A stretch of DNA of 64,000 nt from Gemmatimonadaceae bacterium (GTDB lineage Bacteria > Gemmatimonadota > Gemmatimonadetes > Gemmatimonadales > Gemmatimonadaceae). Of this stretch, positions 8,377 through 17,810 are shown piece by piece. The stretch covers positions 150,500 through 214,499 of the forward strand of contig DATLUQ010000013.1 in assembly GCA_035533015.1 (NCBI GenBank), read 5' to 3'. Each line of letters starts with the position of its first letter. Within the stretch, counting starts at the first letter, position 1. The position numbers and the translations under genes are program-made. The notes beneath the pieces are model-generated. The model searched no databases. It had not been told where the DNA came from and saw only the letters and a list, made by a program, of their open reading frames with translations.

Positions 8377-9750
8377 CTACGCCACCGGACGAGCGCCCGA
8401 TTGCTGCAGCGCCGCTCCATACGGTCGGAATCCCACGCGGCGCACGAGGATCCACCCCAATCCCAGTCCGGCGCATGCGATCAACAGGTTAGTCACGTCC
8501 ATGAACCGGCCCGAAACCACGGAGTGCCCAGCTTCGATAAGAACAGCGAGCCCCACTCCGGACCACAGATGCGACCAGCGACCGGCCAGACGGAGCGGCC
8601 ACACCGCCAGGAGGCCACCGAGGGGGAAGTACAGGAAGAACTGTTGTGCGATGTGCAGTGCGCTGAAGACGTCCACGCGTCCGGCAAGCGCTTGGAGCGG
8701 CACGAGGTGGCCCACCGCGAACTGCGCGGCGATGGCGCGACCGCTCGTTTCCAGGATGAAGGGCCGCCATCCCCACAAGGCCAGGATCACGCCGTAGGCC
8801 CCGAGCGCGGCGCGGGCTCGCGCCGGACCACGCATTGTGCGCGAGAGTGGCGCGAGCCAGCGATGCGCCGCCCACGCACCCACGCTCCACGCCATGGCGT
8901 GCAACGCGGCCGCCTCCCAACGGATCGGGAGCCTGATGAACCCGTGCGCGAATTCGGCGGCGAACATGAGACCTGAGCCAACCGTGGCGACCCTGGGCCA
9001 GGCCGCGCCGGCCCCGCGCTCGCTGAGCATCACCACGACCAGGAAGCCCGCCGGCGCGAACAGCAGGAAGTCGGTGAGTGGAACGTGGGACAACGAGAGC
9101 GGCAGCGACGCATGCAACGCATCGCGCAACCAGGCCATCGGGCCACCCGGAATGTCCGGCAATTGTTCGCTGGTGAAGAGCGGCGTCACTGCCTCACACA
9201 GTGTCGCGATCACATACGGCCCTGCCAACAGGAAGGCAGGGATCCCGAGGTACGAGCGCGACCGCTTGTTCCGGCCGATCTCCGCGATTACCTGGGCCAC
9301 TGCCAGTGCCCCGACGAACGCCCCGAACGTATTCGTCGCCAGGTCCACGATGCTCGCGGTGCGGGTGGGCGAGAAGACCTGCGTCGCCTCGACGGTCGCA
9401 CTGAGTGCGCAGCCGACCAGGACCGCCTTCCGGACTTCGGCGCGGATCGCGCCCGACGCCGACGTCGCCACCCAGACCGCCCCCAGCCCCGCGAAGAGTG
9501 CCACGTTCCGCAATCCGTCGATCGCGTCGCGCCATCCCAGGCTCGGGTCCAGTGAGCGCGCGAGCCTCCGGGACGCCGCGGATAGGTCACCTGAGAGGTG
9601 GAGATCCGTCAGCGTCGCAAGCGCCACCACGGCCACGTACGCGATGCGCGCCGTTCGGTAGACCCGGGCGGAGACGTTCGTCGTTGTTATAGAAGCTCCA
9701 CGTTGGGCACGAGGGCGATCATCGGTGCCCCTGGCGCTCGACGAACGCAT
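8377..9750 (-). CDS. VanZ-like polytopic membrane protein (two VanZ-type halves)
   Basis: 457-residue membrane protein with about ten hydrophobic helices. Two segments have the VanZ-like layout: a helix, an N-x-x-L/F-P-type loop, and a later helix with a charged E-x-x-Q or E-x-x-H and a D-x-x-x-N. The first half has E-A-T-Q-V-F...D-L-A-T-N-T-F-G-A at about 120-143; the second has F-P-L-G-G and E-A-G-H...D-V-T-N at about 400-425. VanZ proteins are poorly understood membrane proteins linked to glycopeptide/lipoglycopeptide resistance in some hosts. The start at 9748-9750 lies 32 bp inside the upstream rfaE1-like gene, suggesting an operon; no clear ribosome site is visible, so the start is uncertain. 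Confidence 0.72.
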   Translation of the reverse strand: MRSSSARGTDDRPRAQRGASITTTNVSARVYRTARIAYVAVVALATLTDLHLSGDLSAASRRLARSLDPSLGWRDAIDGLRNVALFAGLGAVWVATSASGAIRAEVRKAVLVGCALSATVEATQVFSPTRTASIVDLATNTFGAFVGALAVAQVIAEIGRNKRSRSYLGIPAFLLAGPYVIATLCEAVTPLFTSEQLPDIPGGPMAWLRDALHASLPLSLSHVPLTDFLLFAPAGFLVVVMLSERGAGAAWPRVATVGSGLMFAAEFAHGFIRLPIRWEAAALHAMAWSVGAWAAHRWLAPLSRTMRGPARARAALGAYGVILALWGWRPFILETSGRAIAAQFAVGHLVPLQALAGRVDVFSALHIAQQFFLYFPLGGLLAVWPLRLAGRWSHLWSGVGLAVLIEAGHSVVSGRFMDVTNLLIACAGLGLGWILVRRVGFRPYGAALQQSGARPVA

Positions 9751-10723
9751 CGTATGACGCCAGCACTTCTTCGCCGGTCACGGTGGCGGCGCCAAGTTTG
9801 CCCACCTCGACTCCGGCGGCGAAGTTGGCGATTACCGCTGCCTCGCTCGCCGTCGCCCCCGCCGCCAGTGTGGCGCCAAGATACGCCGTGACCGTGTCGC
9901 CGGCGCCCACCACGTCGTACACCTCGCGCGCCACAGTCGGGATTCGCAGCACGTTGCCATCGTGCGAAATGAGCGCCATGCCACGCTCGCCGAGCGTGAG
10001 CAGCAGGTGGTCCACGCCCAGACGGGCGAACACCTGGGGCAGCGCCCGCGTTTCATCGAGACTGATCTCGGCGCCCAGGGCGGCCTCCAGTTCGCGGAGG
10101 TTGGGTTTGAACACGGTCGCGCCGCGATACGCGAAGAAATTGCGGTACTTGGGATCGACGACGATGGGAATGCCGCGCTCCCGCGCCCACGTCATCGCCT
10201 TGGTGATCACCTCTGCCACCAGCACGCCCTTGTTGTAGTCCTCGAGCACGAGCGCATTGGACGCGGCGATCGCCGAATGCACGGCGTCGAGCAGGCGGTC
10301 GATCTCCCCGCGTCCGAGATCGGCGTCGTCCTCCTCGTCCACCCGCACTAGTTGCTGCGAGCGCGCCACGACGCGGGTCTTGGTGGTGGTGGGACGGCCG
10401 ACGTCCACGAGGTGGTCAGACTCCACCGACATCGCGTCGAGCATCGTGCGAAGCGTGGATCCGGCTGCGTCGGTGCCCACCGCACCCACCAGATGGCAAT
10501 GGGCGCCGATGGCGCAGACATTCTGCGCCACGTTGGCGGCCCCACCCAGCGCATAGCGCCGCTCGCGCACACGCACCACCGGCACCGGCGCCTCGGGCGA
10601 AATGCGGTCGACGTCGCCGACGAGATAGATGTCGAGCATGGCATCGCCGATCACGGCCACGCGTTGCGAGGGGGCCTCGGCGAGCAGCGCGGCGAGTCGG
10701 TCGCGGGAGATGGACAGGGGCAT
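9719..10723 (-). CDS. rfaE1: D-glycero-beta-D-manno-heptose-7-phosphate kinase (RfaE1 domain)
   Basis: 334-residue PfkB/ribokinase-family kinase that phosphorylates heptose-7-phosphate at C1 on the way to ADP-heptose for LPS core. Visible: N-terminal start with I-G-D-A-M-L-D, PfkB signature 1 G-G-A-A-N-V-A-Q-N (about 69-77), a K-P-N-L-R-E-L-E segment, and PfkB signature 2 with the catalytic Asp in G-A-G-D-T (about 282-286). E. coli HldE is about 477 residues with a nucleotidyltransferase half; here only the kinase half is present, so RfaE2 must be elsewhere. ATG at 10723 was chosen because homology begins right after it; a longer frame to 10885 has no family similarity. Confidence 0.93.
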   Translation of the reverse strand: MPLSISRDRLAALLAEAPSQRVAVIGDAMLDIYLVGDVDRISPEAPVPVVRVRERRYALGGAANVAQNVCAIGAHCHLVGAVGTDAAGSTLRTMLDAMSVESDHLVDVGRPTTTKTRVVARSQQLVRVDEEDDADLGRGEIDRLLDAVHSAIAASNALVLEDYNKGVLVAEVITKAMTWARERGIPIVVDPKYRNFFAYRGATVFKPNLRELEAALGAEISLDETRALPQVFARLGVDHLLLTLGERGMALISHDGNVLRIPTVAREVYDVVGAGDTVTAYLGATLAAGATASEAAVIANFAAGVEVGKLGAATVTGEEVLASYDAFVERQGHR

Positions 10724-10869
10724 GGGGCAGAAATCTACGATGGCGGGCGGTGGACGGCGAACCGAACGCGGCGAAACTGATAACCGAAGCCCGCTGCCGT
10801 GCGCTGGCACGTGGGACATCTGCGCTCTGAGCCCGTGGGTGCAGCGACGAGCGGGGCCCTGGACAGAAT

Positions 10870-11796
10870 ATGCCCGTCCGCCCACCCTTTGTCCGCATGT
10901 CCCCTGCCGTCGTCCTCGCCATGGCCGTCCTCGGCATCTCGTTCGGCGGACCGCTCACCCGCCTTTCGGGTGCGCCGGCGCTCACCGTGGCCGCGGGTCG
11001 GCTGGGGTTCTCGCTCGTCGTGGTTGCCGTTGCTCTCGTGGCCACGGGGAGCTGGCGGCAACTCCGCACCCTGGGCCGGCGCGACCTACTCGTCGGTCTC
11101 GGCGCGGGCGGCATGCTCGCCGTGCACTTCTGGTCGTGGAATGCATCGCTGAACCTCACCACGGTGTCGGCGTCGGTGGTGCTGGTGGACATGCAGCCGG
11201 CCATCGTCGGGTTGCTGTCGGTCGTGTGGTTGCGTGAGATGCCGACCCGCCGCCAGTGGGGCGGGATCGCGATTGCGATGGTCGGCGCGGTCGTCGTCAC
11301 CCTTCCCGATCTGATGCGCGAAGGGGCGGGCGTGGGTGGCCGCGCGCTGTTCGGCGACGCGCTGGCGTTCGTCGGGGCCATCGCCGGCGCGTGTTATTTC
11401 GTGGCCGGTCGCAAGCTGCGCGCCACGCTCGACCTCTGGCCCTACGTGGCCGTGGTGTACGGTGCGTGCTTCGTGGTGCTGATCGCGGCGGCGCGGGGCA
11501 CGGGCGTCGTGCTGCTGCCGCAGCCGCCGCGCCAACTCGTCATCTTCGCCGCGCTGGCGCTGGGACCCATGCTGCTCGGACACACGGGCCTGAACTACGC
11601 ACTGCGCTATGTGCCGGCGTACGTCGTGAACCTGGCACTCCTCTGCGAGCCCATCGGCGCCACGATCCTCGCGGCGCTGATTCCCAGCATCCACGAATTT
11701 CCCAACTGGGGCACGGTAGCGGGCGGCGCGCTGGTGCTATTCGGCATCGCCAGGGCCACCACCCGGGGCGCGCCTCCCGCAGTGGCCGACGCCTGA
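10870..11796 (+). CDS. DMT-superfamily transporter (EamA family)
   Basis: 308-residue inner-membrane protein with ten hydrophobic helices in two five-helix EamA repeats (about 10-137 and 155-298), the usual size and build of drug/metabolite exporters. First-repeat features include F-W-S-W-N-A-S-L in helix 3 and an acidic residue in the V-L-V-D-M-Q-P helix; the second repeat has G-H-T-G-L-N-Y-A-L and L-L-C-E-P-I-G-A-T at the corresponding places. Substrate cannot be told from sequence. ATG 10870 or the in-frame ATG at 10897 could be the start; neither has a strong ribosome site. It diverges from rfaE1. Confidence 0.85.
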   Translation: MPVRPPFVRMSPAVVLAMAVLGISFGGPLTRLSGAPALTVAAGRLGFSLVVVAVALVATGSWRQLRTLGRRDLLVGLGAGGMLAVHFWSWNASLNLTTVSASVVLVDMQPAIVGLLSVVWLREMPTRRQWGGIAIAMVGAVVVTLPDLMREGAGVGGRALFGDALAFVGAIAGACYFVAGRKLRATLDLWPYVAVVYGACFVVLIAAARGTGVVLLPQPPRQLVIFAALALGPMLLGHTGLNYALRYVPAYVVNLALLCEPIGATILAALIPSIHEFPNWGTVAGGALVLFGIARATTRGAPPAVADA

Positions 11797-11890
11797 CGCC
11801 TGACGGGCGCTTCGACAGGAGGAGCGGGCCGGCCGGGGTTATCTTTCGGGAGCGGCTTTCCTCTCGCGAACCCCTCTTCCCACTCCCGGC

Positions 11891-12880
11891 ATGGCCGAGC
11901 TGCACCTCGATATCGCCGTCACGCGCGGCGACAGCACGGAATCGCTCCACCGCGTGCACGCCGCGGTGGTGCGCCCGTCTGGCGAGCTGGTGGCATTCGC
12001 CCGCGATCCCGGGCTGGTCACCCACTGGCGTTCGTGCGCCAAACCGTTCCAGGCGATGCCGCTGGTGGAGGCCGGTGGCTTCGAGGCGCTGGGATGGGGT
12101 GAGGAGCGGCTGGCGCTCGCCTGCGCCTCGCATGGCGGAGAGCCGGAGCACGTGGCGATCGCCGCGGCGATGCTCGCCGACCTGGGCCTGGTCGAGGGAG
12201 ACCTGGCCTGTGGCCCGCACGAGCCGCTATCGGCGCGCGGGGCGCAACTGTTGCGCGACGCTGGTCAGACTCCGACGCGGCTGCACAACAACTGCTCGGG
12301 CAAGCACGCGGCCATGCTGGGTCGGGCCAAGACCGCGGGGTGGAGCACTGCGGGCTACCATACGGGGGCGCACCGGGTGCAGCAGGGGTGCCTCGCCTCG
12401 GTGAGCCGCTGGTCGGGGGTCGACCGCGACGCCGTCGGCTGCGCCGTGGACGGCTGCGGTGTGGTCGAGTATTCGTTATCGCTAATAGGCATGGCGACGG
12501 CGTATGCCCGGCTGGGGCAGGCGGCGGTGGACGGCGCACCGGGCCCCGCCCAGGTGGTCCACGCGATGGGGGCGCACCCCTTCCTCGTCGGCGGCACGGA
12601 CCGGTTCGACACGATCCTGATGGAATTGACCGCCGGCCGGATCATCTGCAAGGTGGGCGCCGAAGGGGTGCACTCCGCCGTGAGCCTTGACCGCGGGGTG
12701 GGCGTGGCGATCAAGGCCGAAGACGGGGCGGGCCGCGCGCAGTATCCGGCGCTCCTCCGCGTTCTGCAGATGGTCGATGCGCTCCCGGCTCAGCTCCCGC
12801 CGCGACTGGCGGACCTGGCGCGTCGTCCGATCCTCAACACGCGGGGCGAGTTGGTCGGTGAGATCCGGCCGGTCGCCTGA
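11891..12880 (+). CDS. L-asparaginase II family protein (Rhizobium etli type)
   Basis: 329-residue member of the asparaginase II family, which is unrelated to the E. coli AnsA/AnsB fold and hydrolyses asparagine to aspartate and ammonia. Family motifs are clear: R-S-x-A-K-P-F-Q (about 47-54), L-A-C-A-S-H-G-G-E (76-84), and the serine/lysine motif N-N-C-S-G-K-H-A (about 135-142), plus a G-C...G-C-G-V region near 180-190. The length is normal for the family. It stands between the DMT transporter and the CMD-fold gene, all on plus. Catalytic activity is inferred from family membership; some members remain uncharacterised. Confidence 0.9.
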   Translation: MAELHLDIAVTRGDSTESLHRVHAAVVRPSGELVAFARDPGLVTHWRSCAKPFQAMPLVEAGGFEALGWGEERLALACASHGGEPEHVAIAAAMLADLGLVEGDLACGPHEPLSARGAQLLRDAGQTPTRLHNNCSGKHAAMLGRAKTAGWSTAGYHTGAHRVQQGCLASVSRWSGVDRDAVGCAVDGCGVVEYSLSLIGMATAYARLGQAAVDGAPGPAQVVHAMGAHPFLVGGTDRFDTILMELTAGRIICKVGAEGVHSAVSLDRGVGVAIKAEDGAGRAQYPALLRVLQMVDALPAQLPPRLADLARRPILNTRGELVGEIRPVA

Positions 12881-12906
12881 CGGCGCGCGATTTTGCGCCT
12901 TGCCCC

Positions 12907-13548
12907 GTGGAAACGATGACAACTCCTGCCCGCCGCATCGATACTCTGGTGACACTGGACGAGCCCACACGGCGGCTCGTGCGGTTATCGGCCGTGGTCA
13001 CGGCCGGGAGCGAAGCGGAGCAGCGGGCGGTGATTGCCGCAGTGGTGGAGACCGTGCCGCCGCGCTGGGTAGAAGAGTTGTTGCTGCAGTCGTATCTGTT
13101 CGCGGGGTTCCCGAGGGCGCTCAATGCCATGCGGGAATGGCGGCGGGTGCACCCTGAGCCCGCCGCTCCACCGCCGGCCGGCGCACCGGACGAATGGCGC
13201 GCCGCCGGCGAACACACGTGCGCCATCGTCTATGGCCAGTTCTACGACCGGTTGCGGGACAACATCCGACATCTGCACCCGGCGCTCGATGAATGGATGA
13301 TCATGGAGGGTTACGGGAAGGTGCTCAGCCGGCCGGAACTCGACCTCGCGCGGCGCGAGTTGTGCATCGTCGCGGCCTGCGCGGCCGCAGGGCAGGACCG
13401 TCAACTCCATTCGCACCTGCACGGGGCGCTCAATGCAGGTGTGGCGCCCGACGTGGTGTCGGCAGCCATCGAATCGCTCGATGGCGTGATCGGCTCTGAT
13501 CTGCTCGAAACGGCGCGGCTGCTCTGGGCGCGCGTCCAGGGGAAATAG
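12907..13548 (+). CDS. Carboxymuconolactone decarboxylase/AhpD-fold family protein
   Basis: About 213 residues with two CMD-type helical repeats (about 40-75 and 105-200). The second has R-R-E-L-C-I-V-A-A-C-A-A-A-G-Q followed by Q-L-H-S-H-L-H-G-A-L-N-A-G, the acid, Cys and His pattern of the CMD family. The C-x-x-C redox pair of AhpD is absent, so a peroxidase-partner role is unlikely. The true substrate cannot be inferred. Start is GTG at 12907 or ATG at 12916. One base separates it from obgE, so the two are probably cotranscribed. Confidence 0.8.
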   Translation: METMTTPARRIDTLVTLDEPTRRLVRLSAVVTAGSEAEQRAVIAAVVETVPPRWVEELLLQSYLFAGFPRALNAMREWRRVHPEPAAPPPAGAPDEWRAAGEHTCAIVYGQFYDRLRDNIRHLHPALDEWMIMEGYGKVLSRPELDLARRELCIVAACAAAGQDRQLHSHLHGALNAGVAPDVVSAAIESLDGVIGSDLLETARLLWARVQGK

Positions 13549-13549
13549 C

Positions 13550-14569
13550 ATGTTCATCGATCGTGCAGTGGTGAAGGTCGAAGCGGGCACCGGCGGGTCC
13601 GGGCAGACCTCGTTCCGCCACGAGAAGTTCGTGCCGATGGGCGGGCCCGACGGCGGCGACGGCGGACGCGGCGGCGACGTGTTCGTGCGCGCCGACGCCA
13701 ACCTGTCGACGCTCCTCGATTTCACCTACCGTGATTTCTGGAAGGCCGACCGCGGGCAGCACGGCGAGGGCAGCAATCGCACCGGAAGGTCGGGCTCCGA
13801 CATCGTCCTCCCCGTGCCCCCGGGAACCGTGGTGCGCGACCTCGATGCGGGCGAGTTGCTCGGCGAGGTGCTCGAGGATGGTGATACGCTCCTCGTGGCC
13901 AAGGGCGGCCGCGGCGGCAAGGGGAACGCGTTCTTCGTGACCGCCACGCACCAGTCGCCGCGAGAATGGCAGCCGGGCGAGGAAGGTCAGACGCGCACGC
14001 TGGAGTTGGAACTCAAGCTGATCGCCGACATCGGGCTCGTCGGGCAGCCCAATGCCGGCAAGTCCACGTTGCTCTCCGTCATCTCAGCGGCGCGTCCCAA
14101 GATCGGCGACTATCCCTTCACCACGCTTGCCCCCAACCTGGGCGTCGTGCCGCTGAGCGGGCACCGGACGTTCGTCGTGGCCGACATTCCCGGCATCATC
14201 GAGGGCGCTCACGACGGCAAGGGTCTCGGACTGCAGTTCCTGCGGCACATCGAGCGTACGCGCATTCTCGCGTTCCTCGTTCCCATCGATTCCATGGACT
14301 GGCAGGTCGAGTACGATCAACTCCGCTCGGAGATCGCCGCATACTCACCCGAACTCGCCCTCAAGCCACACTGCGTCGTGTTCACCAAGATGGACCTGTG
14401 GGGCGACGACCCGGTGCCCGATATCGACGCGCCGGGTGCGTTCGCCGTGTTCGCCATCAGCGCGGCCAACCGCACGGGGCTTGAAGACCTGCTCGCTGGC
14501 TGGTGGGCGAAGACCCTCGAACTGAAAAAGGCCGTTGCGCCCAAGCGGGAGTTCTCCGACCTCCTCTGA
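13550..14569 (+). CDS. obgE: Obg-family GTPase ObgE/CgtA
   Basis: 339 residues. The N-terminal Obg fold (1-158) carries the glycine-rich loops G-G-P-D-G-G-D-G-G-R-G-G and G-G-R-G-G-K-G-N. The G domain follows with G1 G-Q-P-N-A-G-K-S-T (about 165-173), the D-Y-P-F-T-T-L switch, G3 D-I-P-G-I-I-E-G-A, G4 T-K-M-D and G5 S-A-A. Obg binds the 50S subunit and couples ribosome assembly to GTP/ppGpp status. The variable C-terminal domain is short (ends at 339), as in many bacteria. ATG 13550 is one base after the CMD gene. It overlaps the TTG of dprA by 35 bp. Confidence 0.97.
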   Translation: MFIDRAVVKVEAGTGGSGQTSFRHEKFVPMGGPDGGDGGRGGDVFVRADANLSTLLDFTYRDFWKADRGQHGEGSNRTGRSGSDIVLPVPPGTVVRDLDAGELLGEVLEDGDTLLVAKGGRGGKGNAFFVTATHQSPREWQPGEEGQTRTLELELKLIADIGLVGQPNAGKSTLLSVISAARPKIGDYPFTTLAPNLGVVPLSGHRTFVVADIPGIIEGAHDGKGLGLQFLRHIERTRILAFLVPIDSMDWQVEYDQLRSEIAAYSPELALKPHCVVFTKMDLWGDDPVPDIDAPGAFAVFAISAANRTGLEDLLAGWWAKTLELKKAVAPKREFSDLL

Positions 14570-15599
14570 AGCGCGCGCGGCGCTTGCGCTCTCGATGATC
14601 GACGGCATCGGGTGCGCAACCTTCCAGCAACTGATTGCACGATTCGGGTCCGCCCAGCGCGCGTTGGATGACGCCGAGTGGGCGCCGCAGCGTCAGGCGG
14701 CCGTAGCCGCTGCGGACTGCGCGCTGGGTGATGCCGCGCGCTCCGGTATGGAACTGCTCGCGTGGGGAGATCCCGCGCTCCCCGCGTCCCTGCGCGAGCT
14801 GAATGACGTACCGCCCGTGCTCTGGGCGTTGGGGGACCTCTCGCTCCTCGATGATCGTCCCCGTGTGGCCATCGTCGGGACTCGGCGCGCGACGGCGTAC
14901 GGCACCCGCGTGGCCCGCGCGTTGGCCGGCGCTTTTGCCCGGGTCGGTGCCTGCGTGGTGAGCGGCCTGGCGCGCGGCATCGACGCCGCGGCGCATCGCT
15001 CGGCCCTCGACGCGGGTGGCACCACCATCGCCGTACTCGGCACCGGCGCCGACATCGTGTATCCCGTCGCCAACGGCACGTTGCACGGCGAAATTGCCGA
15101 ACGCGGCCTGCTGCTCTCGGAATATCCGCCCGGCGAGCGCGCGAATGGCGGATCGTTTCCGCGCCGCAATCGCCTCATCGCCGCCCTCGCCCCGCTCACC
15201 ATCGTCGTGGAGGCGGGGGTGAAGAGCGGCGCGCTCATCACGGCCGGCTACGCCACCGCCCTCGACCGCGTGGTCGCCGCCGTGCCCGGTCCCATGGACC
15301 AGCCGCAGAGCGAGGGCGCCAACCTTCTCATTCGCGACGGGGCGCACATCCTCGCGTCGGTGGAGGACGCGTTGGCGCTGCTCGGCCTCACGCGTCCGGT
15401 CCGGCTGCCGCCGCTCGAACCGGGGAGCGACGAGGCCGCAGTGTGGAACGCGCTCGGGCAGGGCGACGCCGATCTGGACGCGCTGTGCGCCCGATGCGCA
15501 CTGCCCGCGCAGCGCTGCATGGCGGCCGTGACCGCGTTGGAGATCGCCGGGGCGGTGGAGTGCTCGATGGCCGGCGACGTGCGGCGGCGCATCGGGTAG
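14535..15599 (+). CDS. dprA: DNA-processing protein DprA
   Basis: About 354 residues. DprA protects incoming single-stranded DNA and loads RecA during natural transformation. Visible: an N-terminal helical SAM-like part (about 12-75), the Rossmann core with V-A-I-V-G-T-R-R-A-T (about 110), G-L-A-R-G-I-D-A-A-A-H (about 142-152), V-L-G-T-G-A-D...Y-P, and a short C-terminal winged-helix domain (about 300-354). The homologous N-terminal helix begins before the first ATG (14595), which supports the TTG at 14535 inside obgE; this start is the weakest point. It sits one base before hemW. Confidence 0.93.
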   Translation: MRPSGSSPTSSEARAALALSMIDGIGCATFQQLIARFGSAQRALDDAEWAPQRQAAVAAADCALGDAARSGMELLAWGDPALPASLRELNDVPPVLWALGDLSLLDDRPRVAIVGTRRATAYGTRVARALAGAFARVGACVVSGLARGIDAAAHRSALDAGGTTIAVLGTGADIVYPVANGTLHGEIAERGLLLSEYPPGERANGGSFPRRNRLIAALAPLTIVVEAGVKSGALITAGYATALDRVVAAVPGPMDQPQSEGANLLIRDGAHILASVEDALALLGLTRPVRLPPLEPGSDEAAVWNALGQGDADLDALCARCALPAQRCMAAVTALEIAGAVECSMAGDVRRRIG

Positions 15600-15600
15600 C

Positions 15601-16746
15601 ATGGCTGCCGCCGTATATTCCGGCGTGCTTCCCCGACATCTCTACGTCCACGTGCCGTTCTGCGCCAGGCGCTGCTCCTACTGCGATTTCTCGATCGCCG
15701 TGCGCGCCGTCGTGCCGGCCGGGGATTTCGCGCGGGCCGTCGCATCGGAACTGCGGATGCACTACCCAGGCAGCGAGCGCTGGGAGTTGGACACGCTGTA
15801 CTTCGGAGGGGGCACGCCTTCCAAACTTGGCGGAGAGGGCGTGACCCAACTGCTCGACCTCATTCGGGGGCGCGTCACGCTCGCACCCGATGCCGAGGTC
15901 ACGCTCGAAGCCAACCCCGAAGACGTGTCGCCCGCATCGGTCCGCGCCTGGCGCGCGGCCGGTGTCAATCGCCTCTCGTTGGGCGCGCAGTCGTTTGACG
16001 ATCGCGTGCTCACGTGGATGCACCGCACGCACGACGCCGGGGCGATTCCGCGCGCCGTGGAGACGGCGCGCGCCGCGGGATTCTCCGACGTGTCGCTCGA
16101 CCTCATCTTCGCGCTTCCTGATTCTCTCGAACGCGACTGGATTCGCGATCTTGAATCGGCGCTGGCGCTACGTCCTACGCACCTTTCGTTGTACGGCCTC
16201 ACCGTGGAGCCGGCCACGCCTCTGGCGCGGTGGCGGGCCCGCGGCAAGGTCCACGAGGCGCCCGAAGAGCGATACGAGCGCGAATTCCTGGCCGCCCACG
16301 AGATCCTGGCCGCGCACGGGTTGGCGCACTATGAGGTTTCCAACTACGCGCGACCCGGCCACGAAGCACGCCACAATGCCGCCTACTGGCGCGGCGTTCC
16401 CTATGCGGCTGTCGGACCGTCGGCACACGCGTTCGACGGTGGGCGTCGCCGTTGGAACACGGCCGCATATGCGGCCTGGCTCGACCACGTTGCGGCGGGG
16501 CGCGATCCGATCGAAGGCGAGGAGCAGCTGACCGAGGATTCCCGCGCGCTGGAACTGGTGTACCTGGGGCTCCGCACGGCCGGGGGCCTCCAACTGATGC
16601 CCGGAGAGAGTGACTTCCTGGAGCCCTGGGTGGCCGCGGGGTGGGCGGAAATCGATGCGGATGGCACACTTCGGCTCACCCCCCTCGGCTGGCTCCGACT
16701 GGATGCGCTCACCGAACACTTGACCATTCGTCGAAGTCGTTACTAG
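15601..16746 (+). CDS. hemW: Radical SAM heme chaperone HemW-like protein
   Basis: 381 residues of the HemN/HemW radical-SAM family. The [4Fe-4S] motif is C-A-R-R-C-S-Y-C-D-F at about 21-30 (C-x3-C-x2-C followed by Phe, typical of HemW/HemN). Other landmarks are Y-F-G-G-G-T-P-S near 63-70, a L-S-L-G-A-Q-S-F segment, and a C-terminal HemN domain with Y-E-V-S-N-Y-A-R and the H-N-A-A-Y-W pattern. HemW proteins transfer heme; true coproporphyrinogen dehydrogenase HemN has an extra N-terminal region and Cys, which is absent here. It is followed 10 bp later by hrcA. Confidence 0.93.
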   Translation: MAAAVYSGVLPRHLYVHVPFCARRCSYCDFSIAVRAVVPAGDFARAVASELRMHYPGSERWELDTLYFGGGTPSKLGGEGVTQLLDLIRGRVTLAPDAEVTLEANPEDVSPASVRAWRAAGVNRLSLGAQSFDDRVLTWMHRTHDAGAIPRAVETARAAGFSDVSLDLIFALPDSLERDWIRDLESALALRPTHLSLYGLTVEPATPLARWRARGKVHEAPEERYEREFLAAHEILAAHGLAHYEVSNYARPGHEARHNAAYWRGVPYAAVGPSAHAFDGGRRRWNTAAYAAWLDHVAAGRDPIEGEEQLTEDSRALELVYLGLRTAGGLQLMPGESDFLEPWVAAGWAEIDADGTLRLTPLGWLRLDALTEHLTIRRSRY

Positions 16747-16756
16747 ATTTGAACTT

Positions 16757-17800
16757 ATGGGTTCAGAACAGCTCACCAGTCGCGAGCGAACCGTACTCGA
16801 GGCCGTGATCCAGACGTACGTTGAAACTGCCGAACCGGCGGGCTCGCGAACGCTCTCGCGGCGGTTCGGGCTAGGGGTATCGCCGGCCACGATCCGGAAC
16901 ACGATGAGCGATCTCGAGGAGAAGGGATTCCTCGCCCACCCGCACACGTCTGCCGGCCGCATTCCCACCAACAAGGCGTACCGCGCATTCGTGGACTCGC
17001 TGCTCACGCGCGGGCAGGTAGCCGTGGTCGAACGCAACCGGCTGGCGCACGACATTGGCCGCGCCGATTCGCCCATCGAGACGATCCTCCGCCGGGCGGC
17101 GCAGAGTCTTGGCGTACTGGCGCAGGAGTTGGGCGTGGCGCTGGGACCCACGCTCGCCAAGACCGTGCTGCGGAGTCTCGACCTCGTGCGCGTGAGCAGC
17201 GAGCGGCTTCTCATGGTATTGCAGCTTGAAGGGGGCGTGGCGCGCACGGTGTTCGTGGAGGTGCACGGTGAGATCGCCGACGGCGTGCTGGTGGAGGTGA
17301 CGGCCGTGCTCAACGAGCGTCTGGCCGGGCTCAGCCTCGATCAGATCAGCGCGACCGTAGGATCTCGGCTGCGCGATACGTCGGCGGGTGCCGATGCGCG
17401 CGAGTTGCTCAACATCTTCGTCCAGGACGCCGGCGTGCTGTTCGGGCCGACCCTGCCACTGGCCGATGGGGCGCTGGTGCTGGGGCAGGCTTCGGTGCTG
17501 GCCGGTCAGCCCGAGTTCTCGGAGGCCGAGCGGCTGCGCCGGCTGCTCGATCTCACGGAGAGTCCCCAGTCGCTGGCCGACGCCATCCGCGGGCGGCCGC
17601 AGGCGCACGGCATCTCGATCACCATCGGGCACGAGCACGCCGATCCGCGGTTGGAGGATTTCACGATGGTCACGGCGGAATACCACGCCGGTTCGCTGGC
17701 CGGGGTGATCGGCGTGATCGGCCCCACGCGCATGCCCTACGACAAGGTCATCGCCCTCGTCTCGCACACATCGCAGCTGCTCACCGAGCTGCTGGATTGA
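16757..17800 (+). CDS. hrcA: Heat-inducible transcription repressor HrcA
   Basis: 347 residues. The N-terminal winged helix (about 5-75) includes L-T-x-R-E-R-x-V-L and the recognition region [20 protein letters not shown], followed by H-T-S-A-G-R-I-P-T, both HrcA hallmarks; a GAF-like domain and C-terminal region follow. HrcA represses chaperone genes at the CIRCE inverted repeat and needs GroEL for activity. No CIRCE element was found upstream of hrcA here, so autoregulation in this operon is not evident. dnaJ follows after 10 bp, but grpE and dnaK are not in the window. Confidence 0.97.
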   Translation: MGSEQLTSRERTVLEAVIQTYVETAEPAGSRTLSRRFGLGVSPATIRNTMSDLEEKGFLAHPHTSAGRIPTNKAYRAFVDSLLTRGQVAVVERNRLAHDIGRADSPIETILRRAAQSLGVLAQELGVALGPTLAKTVLRSLDLVRVSSERLLMVLQLEGGVARTVFVEVHGEIADGVLVEVTAVLNERLAGLSLDQISATVGSRLRDTSAGADARELLNIFVQDAGVLFGPTLPLADGALVLGQASVLAGQPEFSEAERLRRLLDLTESPQSLADAIRGRPQAHGISITIGHEHADPRLEDFTMVTAEYHAGSLAGVIGVIGPTRMPYDKVIALVSHTSQLLTELLD

Positions 17801-17810
17801 GAGTTCACTA

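Noticed and set aside
14457..15602. 381-codon minus-strand open frame across dprA
   Set aside because: It lies fully opposite a well-supported gene and has shadow-type composition.
16700..16757. CIRCE element upstream of hrcA
   Set aside because: No TTAGCACTC-N9-GAGTGCTAA type inverted repeat is present; hrcA follows hemW after only 10 bp.
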